Positions 26,022 through 35,223 of a stretch of 64,000 bases of DNA are shown in pieces (the first letter of the stretch is position 1; each line of letters begins with the position of its first letter). The stretch comes from Paenibacillus sp. JNUCC32. Lineage in GTDB: Bacteria > Bacillota > Bacilli > Paenibacillales > Paenibacillaceae. A program made the position numbers and the translations under genes. The DNA lies in contig NZ_CP062260.1 in the NCBI RefSeq assembly GCF_014863545.1, positions 3,720,001 through 3,784,000 on the forward strand. The letters are read 5' to 3'. The notes below the pieces were generated by a model. It worked only from the letters and a program-made list of their open reading frames with translations, was not told the origin of the DNA and searched no databases.

Positions 26022-26049
26022 ATTATAGGCAAACACAGAGGATTGTCAA
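26022..26049 (-). promoter_or_regulatory. Consensus sigma-A promoter of the MpsC-like gene
   Basis: On the minus strand TTGACA (26049-26044) and TATAAT (26027-26022) are both perfect, separated by 16 nt. The sequence upstream (26050-26120) is very AT rich and could serve as an UP element. It is the best sigma-A promoter in the window. Confidence 0.88.
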
Positions 26050-26175
26050 TACATTAACATCAAAAAAGTTAACAACATTTAATTTTATGTTATTTTATAT
26101 TACATACATATAACACATTGGCTTGCGATATACCGTTCGTGCGTGATCTCTTTTCACATTTTTTACACATCCTTA

Positions 26176-26195
26176 GAACGGGACAAAGCCCGTTC
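26176..26195 (-). terminator. Probable terminator hairpin after the CE7 esterase gene
   Basis: GAACGGG and CCCGTTC form a 7-bp stem with a 6-nt loop just beyond the stop. No good T-run follows on the minus strand, so it may act weakly. Confidence 0.45.
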
Positions 26196-26206
26196 CGTTC
26201 ATTTGT

Positions 26207-27172
26207 CTATCTCTGATTAAATACCCGTTCCAGGAACAAAACGCCTTCCCGCTTCTGATACTCACTGACTTCATGGCCGGAGAACGGATAATCCCTGATT
26301 TCTTTTGCCGCCTCGATCCGGTTGTAAGCCGCATAGATGGTCTCGGGCATGCAAACCGTATCCTTCCATCCGACGGACACCATGATCGGCGCCTGGATTC
26401 GCGGTGCGAGATTCAGCATGTCAAAATGCGCGAGATGCGCCAAAATCTGATCCAGCTGCTCCGGGTACCGCTTTATGTATTGGGCGATTTCGTTCAACGA
26501 GCTGACCGAATACAAAATGCCGTAATCCATCCTGCACATGTTGGGAATGTCGGCTACGATGGCCGCAACCTTGGGGTTCAGCGCCCCTGCCAGCATCGAC
26601 AGGCCGCCACCCTGGCTCCCGCCCACCACGGCGATTTTTGCAGGGTCTACTCCCGGCTGCCGTGATGCCGCATCCACGGCTCTCACGGCATCCATGGCAA
26701 TGGCCATGTAATAGGAGCGATGGATATCCGTAATCCCCTGCGACACCCAGCCTTTAACCGCGCCGCTGTCCAGCGGCAGCAAATTCCCCGTCTCCCCGCC
26801 CTGACCCCTGACGTCGACGGCAAACACCGTATACCCCAGCATCAGCCAATGAGCATACCGTTCAGGAAATCCGCGGTCTCCGGTATAACCCGGGAAGGTT
26901 ACGATACACGGCCTGGCCTCTGCTTTCGATGAATGATTAGCCGGCGCTATATGCCAAGCATTGATAGGAGTATCATCATATCCATGATAGGTTACCCGAG
27001 ATACCTCCATATGGGGATAAGGCGTAGCTTCCGGTCTACTAACCATGCGAAGCGGTCTGTCCCCATGCGACTTCAGCACTCCCTCCCAAAAAACATTCAA
27101 AACCTGCTCGTCGATCGTTGGTTCCGGACGCAAGTTGCCAAGCTCTTTCTTACGCTGCTCAATGGTATTCAT
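26207..27172 (-). CDS. CE7-type acetylxylan esterase / cephalosporin-C deacetylase
   Basis: 321 aa, intracellular alpha/beta hydrolase that removes acetyl groups from xylo-oligosaccharides and similar esters. The nucleophile elbow is VVGGSQGGGLS, DVRGQGGETG is the CE7 RGQ motif, and the C-terminal catalytic His lies in SGHEVSE; the acid is the Asp of SVGWKDTVCMP. The length (about 320) is normal for CE7. AAAAGGAG lies upstream of the ATG. It is a single gene, divergent from the isomerase gene at 27.5 kb. Confidence 0.92.
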   Translation of the reverse strand: MNTIEQRKKELGNLRPEPTIDEQVLNVFWEGVLKSHGDRPLRMVSRPEATPYPHMEVSRVTYHGYDDTPINAWHIAPANHSSKAEARPCIVTFPGYTGDRGFPERYAHWLMLGYTVFAVDVRGQGGETGNLLPLDSGAVKGWVSQGITDIHRSYYMAIAMDAVRAVDAASRQPGVDPAKIAVVGGSQGGGLSMLAGALNPKVAAIVADIPNMCRMDYGILYSVSSLNEIAQYIKRYPEQLDQILAHLAHFDMLNLAPRIQAPIMVSVGWKDTVCMPETIYAAYNRIEAAKEIRDYPFSGHEVSEYQKREGVLFLERVFNQR

Positions 27173-27474
27173 TCTGTGTTAAATCTCCTTTTCGCGTGTT
27201 AAGTGAAAGTTCATATGACATGGTTATTTCGGCATAACGTCCTTTATCCCCTTCGAAACGATTGGAATTCATGCCGGTTTATTACAAAATCCTCTCAAAA
27301 TAACGAATCGGCCGCAGCCACCATCGTTATCTTTCTTCAAAAAATTAAAAAGCGATCATAGATTTATAGAGTTGAACATATCATAATAGAAACTATGAAA
27401 TGCCAAACGGGTTGATATAAACAAGCACCCGCCTCTAGCAATACGACATCATATAGCGAATGGAGACGATGAAT
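27173..27474. other. Divergent intergenic region
   Basis: Holds the promoters of the esterase (minus) and isomerase (plus). On the plus strand TTGAAC (about 27373-27378), 16 nt and TATGAA form a weak sigma-A candidate. No ORF with a ribosome binding site is visible. Confidence 0.4.
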
Positions 27475-28311
27475 ATGCTGCAAGGTTTAACAAGCGCAGG
27501 GCTCGGAAAACTTGAAAGCGATTTACAGTTTATCGAGCTTGCGGCCAAATATGAATTCCAAAGCGTCGATATCGATGCCAAAGGTCTTGTGGACCGGCTT
27601 GGCGCGGAAGCGGCTGCCGAAATGCTGCAATCCCGCCAACTGGAAATCGGGGCGATCGGTCTCCCGGTGGAATGGAGAGGGTCGAACGAGCAGTTCCTAA
27701 GCGGACTCGAGAAGCTGCCGGCCGCCGCGGCCGCCGCCAAGGCGCTTGGCAGCACCCGCTGCTGTACATACATTCTTCCTTCCACGGACGCGCCTGCAGC
27801 CCATTTCATGGCGCTGGCCACTTCCAGGCTGCGGGCCTGCGCCAGCATTCTGGGAGCATACGGAATCCGATTGGGCCTGGAGTTCGTCGGTCCGCACCAT
27901 CTGCGCACCCAATGGAAGAACCCGTTCATATGGACGGTACAAGAGACGTTGGACTGGATCGATGCCATCGGGGAGCCGAATGTCGGGCTGCTGTATGATG
28001 CCTATCACTGGTACACCAACGAGATGACAACCGCCGATATTCGGCAGCTGCGCGCAGACCAGATTGTTCATGTCCACATCAACGATGCCAAGGACATTCC
28101 AATTCGGGACGTGCTCGATAATGACCGCCTTTACCCGGGTGAGGGCGTGATTGATTTGCCAGGCTTCCTTCAGGCGCTGAACGATATCGGCTATAAGGGC
28201 CCGGTAACGCAAGAAATATTGACGCCTTCCACACCGGCGGGTACTCCAGAGGAGCTGGCTGCCAAATCGCGCCAAGCCTTCAACAACGTATTCGGCGCTG
28301 CAGGTCTGTAA
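27475..28311 (+). CDS. Sugar phosphate isomerase/epimerase (TIM barrel)
   Basis: 278 aa, xylose isomerase-like TIM barrel. Metal-site segments are LGLEFVGPHHLR (Glu), VGLLYDAYHWY (Asp and His), VHVHINDAKD (His, Asp) and GPVTQEILTP (Glu). Substrate unknown; the family interconverts keto and aldo sugars or epimerises them. The ATG at 27475 is the one best spaced (9 nt) from GGAG; in-frame ATGs at 27460 and 27469 are too close to or before it. It stands alone and is not closely similar to the isomerase at 4.4-5.3 kb. Confidence 0.88.
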   Translation: MLQGLTSAGLGKLESDLQFIELAAKYEFQSVDIDAKGLVDRLGAEAAAEMLQSRQLEIGAIGLPVEWRGSNEQFLSGLEKLPAAAAAAKALGSTRCCTYILPSTDAPAAHFMALATSRLRACASILGAYGIRLGLEFVGPHHLRTQWKNPFIWTVQETLDWIDAIGEPNVGLLYDAYHWYTNEMTTADIRQLRADQIVHVHINDAKDIPIRDVLDNDRLYPGEGVIDLPGFLQALNDIGYKGPVTQEILTPSTPAGTPEELAAKSRQAFNNVFGAAGL

Positions 28312-28414
28312 TATTTAGTTTGCACAGTCGGTGCCGCGCACATATCGGAATGATTCCTCTAATACAGGGCACACTGAAAGGGTACGTTAAGTACCTTTTC
28401 AGGAGGTCTTTAGC

Positions 28415-28693
28415 ATGAACGGATTTGAGAAGGAAAAACGAGCGGAGTCCACGGATTTGTCTACCGTTGAGTCCCAACGGAACGATCTGGTGGCAGAGGA
28501 ATTTCCCGAGGGACCCTACGGTTCCGATCTTCGCAGCGATTCCCTCGGCAAGAGCACGCCTTGGCGCAAGGATCAGCGGCCTCCGAATCGGTTCGATTAT
28601 GAGGATCGCCGGCTGCATATGGGCATCGAGCGGGAGTATCCCGGCGAAGACGAGAGCATGCAAGCAGATCCGGGACAAGAGAAACCTGAGTAG
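28415..28693 (+). CDS. Small acidic hydrophilic protein, unknown
   Basis: 92 aa, strongly charged, without hydrophobic segments or cysteines; it looks disordered (many Glu, Asp, Arg, Pro). AGGAGG lies 8 nt before the ATG and a clear terminator follows, so it is a real unit. I do not recognise the family; similar small hydrophilic proteins occur in Paenibacillus genomes. The overlapping frame starting at 28425 has no ribosome binding site. Confidence 0.7.
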   Translation: MNGFEKEKRAESTDLSTVESQRNDLVAEEFPEGPYGSDLRSDSLGKSTPWRKDQRPPNRFDYEDRRLHMGIEREYPGEDESMQADPGQEKPE

Positions 28694-28701
28694 GAGTTTA
28701 T

Positions 28702-28736
28702 AACCAACCGTCGTTATTTGGACAAGACGGTTGGTT
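28702..28736 (+). terminator. Intrinsic terminator after the 92-aa gene
   Basis: AACCAACCGTC pairs with GACGGTTGGTT across a 13-nt loop, followed by TTTT. Confidence 0.9.
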
Positions 28737-28897
28737 TTTGTCGTAACAGGGCTTGTATTCACCCGACACCGAATGCATAACGGCCTATAAAAATACATAA
28801 AATGGCATGTAAAAAACGCGCATCTAACACACGATCCCCAGGAAGAAACACCGTTGGCTGCAGTGTTAAAAGACATGAGGGAGCGGGGGAGTATACC

Positions 28898-29167
28898 ATG
28901 CCCATTAAGAAAGAGAAGGAATTCGTGATTTATGTCGTTTCGTTATCCAACGTCAAGCGCTACATGTCCATCGAATTTATCGGCGGTTCTTGCGGTTACA
29001 TCATCGCTCAAAGAGCGCTTCAATCCGATCTGTTCGGCATGATCGGCAGCATCATCGCCCCGATGGCGATCCGCCGCGTGCTGCAATGGCAGCAGCTCAA
29101 ATCCGGGCGTCATGCGCGCCTGGATCTGCGCTCACTCTTCAAGCCGAGCGCGCCGAACCCTACATAA
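28898..29167 (+). CDS. Small basic protein with one hydrophobic region, unknown
   Basis: 89 aa from the ATG at 28898, chosen because GGGGGAG lies 6 nt upstream; the frame is open further without a site. Polar start MPIKKEKEFVIYVVSLSN, then a central hydrophobic stretch around FGMIGSIIAPMAIRR that could lie in the membrane, and a basic, Arg/Lys-rich tail. I do not recognise it. A strong hairpin terminator lies 87 bp downstream. Confidence 0.65.
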   Translation: MPIKKEKEFVIYVVSLSNVKRYMSIEFIGGSCGYIIAQRALQSDLFGMIGSIIAPMAIRRVLQWQQLKSGRHARLDLRSLFKPSAPNPT

Positions 29168-29253
29168 CACCGTGCATCATGATGGTTTTGACTGAGCACG
29201 CCTAGTTTCCGAAACCTCTTGCCGAGCATCGTTTTTTCTAACCCGAAACAACT

Positions 29254-29294
29254 AAGATAAAGCCACTTCCATCATATGGAAGTGGCTTTATCTT
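29254..29294. terminator. Bidirectional terminator between the 89-aa gene and sigK
   Basis: AAGATAAAGCCACTTCCA and its exact complement TGGAAGTGGCTTTATCTT form an 18-bp perfect stem with a 5-nt loop; T-rich on the plus side. Confidence 0.9.
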
Positions 29295-29346
29295 TCTTTA
29301 TATAGACAATCCTCTTCGATCCTTTTGATGTGAGAACAGCCGCTTC

Positions 29347-30048
29347 TTATCGTTTCTGCTTATAAAACTCATGATACAGCTTCATCAGCGCCCGCTTCTC
29401 AATGCGCGACACGTAGCTGCGCGAAATTCCCAGTTCCTTGGCGATTTCCCGCTGCGTCCGTTCTTCTCCCCCGGCTTCCAATCCAAACCGTCCTATGACA
29501 ACTTCCTTCTCCCGGTCGTCCAATATGTCCAGATTTCGATAAATTTTGCTCTTTTCGATTTTCAGCTGCACTGCATCCACAATGTCATCCGCTTCCGTCC
29601 CGAGGATATCGATAAGAGTAATCTCATTCCCCTCTTTGTCCGTTCCGATCGGATCATGCAGGGATACGTCCTTGCGCGTTTTCTTAAGCGAACGCAAGTG
29701 CATCAATATTTCGTTTTCTATACAACGGGCAGCAAACGTCGCCAGCTTCGTCCCCTTGTTGGGCCGAAAGCTTTCAATGGCTTTGATCAGACCGATGGTG
29801 CCGATGGATATGAGATCTTCCAGATCCTCGCCGGTGTTATCGAACTTTTTGACGATGTGCGCGACCAGCCGAAGATTATGCTCAATCAGTTTATTCCGCG
29901 ACTGAGGATCGCCTTCGGCCATTCGCTGCAGATGTTTAGCTTCCTCCTCCTCGGTCAGAGGCTGGGGAAACGCGTTGTTTTTCACATACGAAACGAGCAG
30001 GGTCAACTCTTTAATGAACAAAGCAATTGCGGTAAACAATCCAGGCAC
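29347..30048 (-). CDS. sigK: Sporulation sigma factor K precursor
   Basis: 233 aa, late mother-cell sigma factor. The hydrophobic pro-sequence (about residues 1-20, [20 protein letters not shown]) is followed by NNAFPQPL, where the mature protein begins in B. subtilis. Region 2 (ENLR-like [14 protein letters not shown] and [16 protein letters not shown]) and region 4 ([20 protein letters not shown]) are intact. The gene is continuous, without a skin-type insertion. The start is GTG with GGAGGTG 7 nt upstream. Confidence 0.96.
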   Translation of the reverse strand: MPGLFTAIALFIKELTLLVSYVKNNAFPQPLTEEEEAKHLQRMAEGDPQSRNKLIEHNLRLVAHIVKKFDNTGEDLEDLISIGTIGLIKAIESFRPNKGTKLATFAARCIENEILMHLRSLKKTRKDVSLHDPIGTDKEGNEITLIDILGTEADDIVDAVQLKIEKSKIYRNLDILDDREKEVVIGRFGLEAGGEERTQREIAKELGISRSYVSRIEKRALMKLYHEFYKQKR

Positions 30049-30470
30049 TTTAGGACACCTCCTGCGAAGTTACAATGCAACCGGCCCTTATCGCGCTCGG
30101 TTTCTCGGTCTTCTCATTGTATGTAGGCAGCGGCCCAGAAGTGCCTGTACGGGGGAAACTGATGCGCAAAATCGTTAAATGCGCTATCGCTTTCCCGTAA
30201 ATTCCAGACGCCATTCGCTCTCTTGGCCAATGGAGTTTCTGCGGATCTAATGGATCCTGCTGCCAAACATAAACGATCCGAAACATCGAAAATCCAGAGG
30301 TATGCCACATATCAATATAACATGATATAAATCAAATAATCAGCAGAATCCACATCTTGAAAACAAAGAGATCTCACTTCAAACCAAAGTAAACGATCCA
30401 AAGAACCACCATTAACTCGCGCAGAACAACAAAATAATATAACAGCATAAAATTTATTAAATATAATATA
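30049..30470. other. Non-coding region between sigK and the mannan operon
   Basis: Divergent upstream region. It holds a sigma-E-like box pair for sigK at 30300-30325 and is very AT rich from 30305 to 30470, typical of a promoter region. I see no credible gene; the 86-codon minus frame (30050-30310) has no ribosome binding site. Confidence 0.5.
30300..30325 (-). promoter_or_regulatory. Sigma-E-like promoter upstream of sigK
   Basis: On the minus strand TCATGTT (30325-30319), 14 nt and CATAC (30304-30300) resemble the sigma-E consensus. It lies about 250 bp from the sigK start, so the leader would be long. Sigma-E control of sigK is established in B. subtilis. Confidence 0.4.
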
Positions 30471-30499
30471 TTGACATTAAATTGGTATGTAATTATATT
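30471..30499 (+). promoter_or_regulatory. Sigma-A promoter of the mannan operon
   Basis: TTGACA (30471-30476), a 17-nt spacer and TATATT (30494-30499), in AT-rich DNA 75 bp before the GH125 start. Confidence 0.8.
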
Positions 30500-30502
30500 G
30501 AA

Positions 30503-30516
30503 TGTAAGCGTTTTAT
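30503..30516 (+). promoter_or_regulatory. cre-like CcpA operator
   Basis: TGTAAGCGTTTTAT matches the cre consensus TGWAANCGNTNWCA at 12 of 14 positions, failing only in the last CA. It lies right after the -10, covering the likely transcription start, where CcpA represses in Bacilli. Confidence 0.55.
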
Positions 30517-30573
30517 ATATGGGCATGACAGCAACGATCGACACCCGGAACTATGGAAGGGAGAAGAGCTAAC

Positions 30574-31905
30574 ATGTTTACGTTGGACTATTTTGCTGTT
30601 TTGCACGATTTGCACCGCACGATATCCGAAGGCACCCCGGATGATCCGAAACTTGGGCATATGTTCAGGAGCATGCTGGACAACACGCTGGGATCGACCA
30701 TCCGAAGACAGCCAGACGGCACCACCTTTGTCATTACCGGCGATATTCCGGCCATGTGGCTGAGGGATTCGGCGGCGCAAATCCGGCCGTTCCTCGTTCC
30801 GGCAGGCCAAGACCCCAGACTGGCCGATCTGATCGAAGGGCTCGTACGGAGGCAGTCGGCATTCATCCTGCTGGATCCTTACGCCAACGCGTTTAACGAT
30901 TCGCCTTCCGGTCAAGGCCATCAGAACGATCGCACCGCCATGAACCCCTGGCTTTGGGAGCGCAAATATGAGGTCGATTCATTGTGTTACCCCCTCCAAC
31001 TTGCTTACCTGTTGTGGAAAGAAACCGGCAGAACCTCTCACCTCGATCACACATTCCATTCAGCTGCCAAGGCGATTCTGGCCCTTTGGCGAACCGAACA
31101 GCATCATGAATCGAAATCGCCGTATTATTTCGAACGCTTTGATTGTCCTCCAAGCGACACGCTGCCCCGCGGCGGCAAAGGCACGGAAGTGGCTTATACG
31201 GGAATGACCTGGTCCGGCTTCCGTCCGAGCGACGACGCCTGCGCCTATGGATACCTGATTCCGTCGAATATGTTCGCCGTCGTCGTGCTCGGTTATCTGG
31301 CGGAAATTTGCCGAGACGTCCTTCGCGATCCCCAGATGGCGGCGGAAGCGGCGAAACTGGCGGATGAAATCCGGCATGGCATCGAAATGTACGGCGTACT
31401 CGACCATCCCGAATACGGCAGAATTTACGCTTATGAGACGGACGGAATGGGAAACCACCTGCTTATGGATGACGCCAACGTCCCCAGCCTGCTGTCCATC
31501 CCCTATTTGGGTTATGCAAGCACCGATGACCCGGTCTATCAAAATACCCGCCGGTTCGTGCTGAGCCAGGCCAATCCGTATTATTACCAAGGCACTGCCG
31601 CCTCCGGCATCGGGAGCCCCCATACGCCGGCTCGTTATATATGGCCGATCGGGCTGGCCATTCAGGGCTTGACGACCACCGATCAAGAGGAGAAGCTTCG
31701 GCTGCTTCGGTTAATGGCGGATACCGATGCTGGCACCGGCATGATGCATGAGGGATTTCTGGTCGACGACCCTGCCCGTTATACCCGCCCATGGTTTTCT
31801 TGGGCAAATATGATGTTCTGCGAGCTGATCATGGACTATAACGGCATTCGGGTCAAAGCGAATGAACGCCTAGGAGGTCATCGGGATCATCATGGGAACC
31901 AATAG
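30574..31905 (+). CDS. GH125 exo-alpha-1,6-mannosidase
   Basis: 443 aa, no signal peptide, so intracellular. GH125 signature blocks are [38 protein letters not shown] (acid Asp region), [34 protein letters not shown] and [11 protein letters not shown] with [16 protein letters not shown]. The family removes single alpha-1,6-linked mannoses from the non-reducing end by inversion. The ATG at 30574 was chosen as MFTLDYF follows GGGAGAAGAG; the ATG at 30553 has no site. It opens the operon with two permeases (the next gene starts inside it), a binding protein and a GH76 enzyme. Confidence 0.94.
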   Translation: MFTLDYFAVLHDLHRTISEGTPDDPKLGHMFRSMLDNTLGSTIRRQPDGTTFVITGDIPAMWLRDSAAQIRPFLVPAGQDPRLADLIEGLVRRQSAFILLDPYANAFNDSPSGQGHQNDRTAMNPWLWERKYEVDSLCYPLQLAYLLWKETGRTSHLDHTFHSAAKAILALWRTEQHHESKSPYYFERFDCPPSDTLPRGGKGTEVAYTGMTWSGFRPSDDACAYGYLIPSNMFAVVVLGYLAEICRDVLRDPQMAAEAAKLADEIRHGIEMYGVLDHPEYGRIYAYETDGMGNHLLMDDANVPSLLSIPYLGYASTDDPVYQNTRRFVLSQANPYYYQGTAASGIGSPHTPARYIWPIGLAIQGLTTTDQEEKLRLLRLMADTDAGTGMMHEGFLVDDPARYTRPWFSWANMMFCELIMDYNGIRVKANERLGGHRDHHGNQ

Positions 31906-32782
31906 AAAGCTACGCGGCTGGGTCATCGGCTATCTGTTCATTTTGCCGTCCATTATCGGCTTTAGTGTTTTTGTCGGATATCCCCTGCTTTCGTCCATGT
32001 ATTATGCCTTGACGGAATGGAGCGGGTACGACACCCCCCGTTTTATCGGCTTCGAGAACTTTAGATACCTGTTCACGGAGGATCCGGCTTTCTGGCCATC
32101 GATCCGCGCGACGTTTTATTTCGTGATCCTGAGTGTTCCGTTATCGCTGGTCCTAGGTTTGTTGTTGGCGATGATGCTGAACAAAAACCTGACCGGCATC
32201 AAATGGTTCCGTACCATCTTTTATCTTCCGGTGGTCGTTCCCTCCATCGCTACGCTCACGTTGTGGCAGTTCATATATGAGCCGCAATACGGGCTGGCGA
32301 ATTCGCTGCTAAGGGAGTTCGGGCTGCCGCCGGGCACATGGCTGACGAGCGAAACGACAGCGCTTCCATCCATCGTGTTGATCGGTTTATGGCAGGTCGG
32401 TTCCAGCGTCATCATCTTTCTGAGCGGGCTGCAGTCGGTTCCGCAGGACATGTATGAAGCCGCCGAAGTCGACGGCGCCTCCAGATGGCGAATGTCGATC
32501 AACATTACGCTTCCGATGATCACGCCCATCCTGTTTCTGCAGCTTATACTCGGCATCATCGGCGCATTCCAGGCGTTTAACCAGGTTCAGGTGCTGACCG
32601 GAGGCGGGCCGAATTTTTCCACTTCCCTGCTGAATTACAAGATCTATACCGATGCCTTCAACGGAAGAATGTTTGGATATGCCATCGCGGAGGTATGGGT
32701 TCTGTTCGTTATCATCATGATTTTTACCGTTATTTCATACCGGTACTCCAACCGGTTCGTTTATTACGAAAGCGACAAATAA
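31892..32782 (+). CDS. Sugar ABC importer permease, MalF type
   Basis: 296 aa, six membrane helices. The ATPase-coupling EAA motif is [21 protein letters not shown], given here as [11 protein letters not shown] and NITLPMITP. It starts 14 bp before the GH125 stop, with AGGAGG inside that gene, so translation is coupled. With the next permease it should carry alpha-mannosides. No ATPase gene is in the operon; such importers usually share an MsmX-type ATPase encoded elsewhere. Confidence 0.94.
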   Translation: MGTNRKLRGWVIGYLFILPSIIGFSVFVGYPLLSSMYYALTEWSGYDTPRFIGFENFRYLFTEDPAFWPSIRATFYFVILSVPLSLVLGLLLAMMLNKNLTGIKWFRTIFYLPVVVPSIATLTLWQFIYEPQYGLANSLLREFGLPPGTWLTSETTALPSIVLIGLWQVGSSVIIFLSGLQSVPQDMYEAAEVDGASRWRMSINITLPMITPILFLQLILGIIGAFQAFNQVQVLTGGGPNFSTSLLNYKIYTDAFNGRMFGYAIAEVWVLFVIIMIFTVISYRYSNRFVYYESDK

Positions 32783-32796
32783 GGGGGTAAGAAGCG

Positions 32797-33696
32797 ATGC
32801 AAGCGGAAGTACGGCCGGAACTAAGAGGAAACCTGAATCCAGCGGACATTCGCGTGAAGCGGAGAGCAAGGTTCAATTGGATTGACGCCTTTCGATTTAT
32901 GGTCTTGGCCATCGGCGCCATAGCGATGCTGTTCCCTCTCTTCTGGATGGTCACCATTGCGCTGAAGAGCAACAATGACGTGTTCAAAATTCCGCCCGAA
33001 TGGTTTCCGCGGGAATTTCATTGGTCCAATTTCGTGACCGGAACGAAGGAAATCAACTTTTGGCAAACATTCGGGAACTCCCTGTTCATTGCCATCACCT
33101 GCACGATCGGGCAGATTATCAGCTCGGTGCTGGTCGGGTACGGGCTCGCACGGCTGAAGTTCCCGGGCCGGAAGCTGTGGTTCTCGCTATTTATAGGAAG
33201 CCTCATGCTTCCCGGATTCGTAGGCATGATTCCCATGTTTAATCTGTACACCAGCATCGGATGGTACGATTCGTGGCTGCCCATCATCGTGCCCGCTTTT
33301 TTTGGAAACGCCACGTTCTCCTTCCTGTTCGTCCAGTATTTAAGAACGATTTCCGTTTCGTTTGACGAGGCGGCCAAAATCGACGGGGCTTCGGACCTGT
33401 ATGTGCTGCTTAAGGTATTGGTGCCCATGTCGATGCCGGTGATCATGACCATGGTGATCTTTGCGTTCCAAGGCGCATGGAATCAATATTTGGAACCCCT
33501 GCTCTATATTATCGACCCGAGCAAATGGACGCTGTCTCTGGCAATGGCTACCTATACGGGCACCTATGCGACAGCCTGGAATTTGTTCATGGCCGCGGAT
33601 CTGATTTATATCCTGCCGATGCTGCTGCTCTTTTTCTTTGGCCAGAAATTTTTTATGCAGGGGCTCGGCTCCATGAATTCCGCAGGCTTGAAGTAA
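32797..33696 (+). CDS. Sugar ABC importer permease, MalG type
   Basis: 299 aa with a 35-residue cytoplasmic head and six helices. The EAA motif is FDEAAKIDGASDLYVLLKVLVP (core EAAKIDGASD). C-terminal FGQKFFMQGLGSM is common in MalG-type proteins. Lies 14 bp after the MalF-type gene and pairs with it. Confidence 0.94.
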   Translation: MQAEVRPELRGNLNPADIRVKRRARFNWIDAFRFMVLAIGAIAMLFPLFWMVTIALKSNNDVFKIPPEWFPREFHWSNFVTGTKEINFWQTFGNSLFIAITCTIGQIISSVLVGYGLARLKFPGRKLWFSLFIGSLMLPGFVGMIPMFNLYTSIGWYDSWLPIIVPAFFGNATFSFLFVQYLRTISVSFDEAAKIDGASDLYVLLKVLVPMSMPVIMTMVIFAFQGAWNQYLEPLLYIIDPSKWTLSLAMATYTGTYATAWNLFMAADLIYILPMLLLFFFGQKFFMQGLGSMNSAGLK

Positions 33697-33793
33697 GTCG
33701 TCCTCACGGATGGGAGGTGATGCAGACCGGTTGGCTGAAGCGAAAACTAGGTGATGTTCAGTTCATTAAATTTACCTTTGGGGAGGTCTTTCA

Positions 33794-35143
33794 ATGAGAC
33801 AGGGTGCAAAAGGGTGGGCCAGCGCTATCATCGCTTTATTGTTCTTCTCAAGTCTGCTGGCCGCTTGCGGCGGGAACGGCGGCGGAGGCTCCGGTTCGGC
33901 GGACTCCGGGAACGCGCCGTCCGGACAAGATAACGCGGGATCCGGCAAACCCGTCGAAGTCACGATGATTACTTGGGAGTCGGGGGCCATGAACGAAAAA
34001 ATCATGGCATCCATGAAAAAATTCGAAGAGGAAAACCCCGACATCAAAGTAAAACTCATCCCTACGCCATTGGATAATTACGGCGTCAAGATCAACGGGA
34101 TGATCACGGCCAAGAAAGCGCCGGACATCTTCATGACCGGCAACGACATGCTGCTCGATAATGCCGGCAAGGGACTACTCTACGACTGGACGGAGCTTGC
34201 CACCCAGGACAAAGCGTTCATGGAGGGCTTTTACGAAGGCGTGGTGGACAGCTGGTACTATGATGGCAAGCTCGTTGGCTTACCGGGTCTCTTGAACACG
34301 TACGGCATTTTTTACAATAAAAAGTCCTTCCAGGAGGCAGGCCTTCCGGAACCGAAAATCGGCTGGACCTATGACGAATTCTTTGCGGCGATGGAGAAGC
34401 TTTCGAGCAATCAAGGCGGCGTGCAGCAATTCGGTTATTATGCCCCCCTTGATCCCTTCCACGTCTCACTCTATTCGGTTTCCGCGGGCGGTGCTCCCTT
34501 CGCCGACGCCATCATCAACCCGACGAAGGTGGAAATCAGCGACCAATTCCGGGAAGGCGTCGAAAAGTACAAGTCCGCGATTGCAAACGGCTACATGAAT
34601 CCCCCTACCTTTGATTTAACGAATGCCATGAGCTCGTTCAAACAAGGCAAAGTTCCGATGACCCTGCAAGGACAGTGGGTAGCGGACGATCTGATCCGCA
34701 CGGCTCCCAAGGAATTGGAATGGGGCTACGCGCCGATGCCGGTGGTGAACAGCCAGACCGAGATTTACGACGCCGTAGGCTGGTCCAGCCCGGCAACGCT
34801 CAAAAATCCCGAGGCGGTATGGAAAGTGCTCAAGTACCTGAATTCCAAAATGTATGAAGAGGTCCTCCCATCGACCCCGGTCGCTCCTGCAGCCTACCAG
34901 GCTTCTTCCGCAGCTTATTACGATGCGCTGAAAGCGGCGGGCCATCCCGAAGTAGGCGAAGGCCTCGATCATATTCTGAAATCCCCGAATACGCAGCCGG
35001 TTCGTTTCCTGTCGACGTGGGCGGGCAAAGCGTACCCGTTCATCGAAGCATCATGGAAAAACATACTGATGGGCAAAGCCCCGATCACCGAACTGGATGT
35101 GATGGCTGAAAAAATCAATAACGTGATCACTACCGGCAAATAA
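33794..35143 (+). CDS. Sugar-binding lipoprotein of the mannan importer
   Basis: 449 aa. Lipoprotein signal with lipobox SLLAAC (Cys near residue 25), a Gly/Ser-rich linker, then a type 1 extracellular solute-binding domain: VEVTMITWESGAMNEKI, KAPDIFMTGNDMLLDNAGKG and VPMTLQGQWVADDLI are typical. It should capture manno-oligosaccharides released by the GH76 enzyme. GGGGAGG lies 8 nt before the ATG. Confidence 0.93.
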   Translation: MRQGAKGWASAIIALLFFSSLLAACGGNGGGGSGSADSGNAPSGQDNAGSGKPVEVTMITWESGAMNEKIMASMKKFEEENPDIKVKLIPTPLDNYGVKINGMITAKKAPDIFMTGNDMLLDNAGKGLLYDWTELATQDKAFMEGFYEGVVDSWYYDGKLVGLPGLLNTYGIFYNKKSFQEAGLPEPKIGWTYDEFFAAMEKLSSNQGGVQQFGYYAPLDPFHVSLYSVSAGGAPFADAIINPTKVEISDQFREGVEKYKSAIANGYMNPPTFDLTNAMSSFKQGKVPMTLQGQWVADDLIRTAPKELEWGYAPMPVVNSQTEIYDAVGWSSPATLKNPEAVWKVLKYLNSKMYEEVLPSTPVAPAAYQASSAAYYDALKAAGHPEVGEGLDHILKSPNTQPVRFLSTWAGKAYPFIEASWKNILMGKAPITELDVMAEKINNVITTGK

Positions 35144-35223
35144 CCGGAAGCATCAAGCGCTCATGAAGCCGATCGCGAATCTGCCCGGATCGGCTTCCAA
35201 TTGAAAATGAAGGAGGAATATTC

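Noticed and set aside
30050..30310. 86-codon minus-strand ORF just upstream of sigK
   Set aside because: No ribosome binding site before its ATG, odd composition, and it covers the sigK leader and promoter region.
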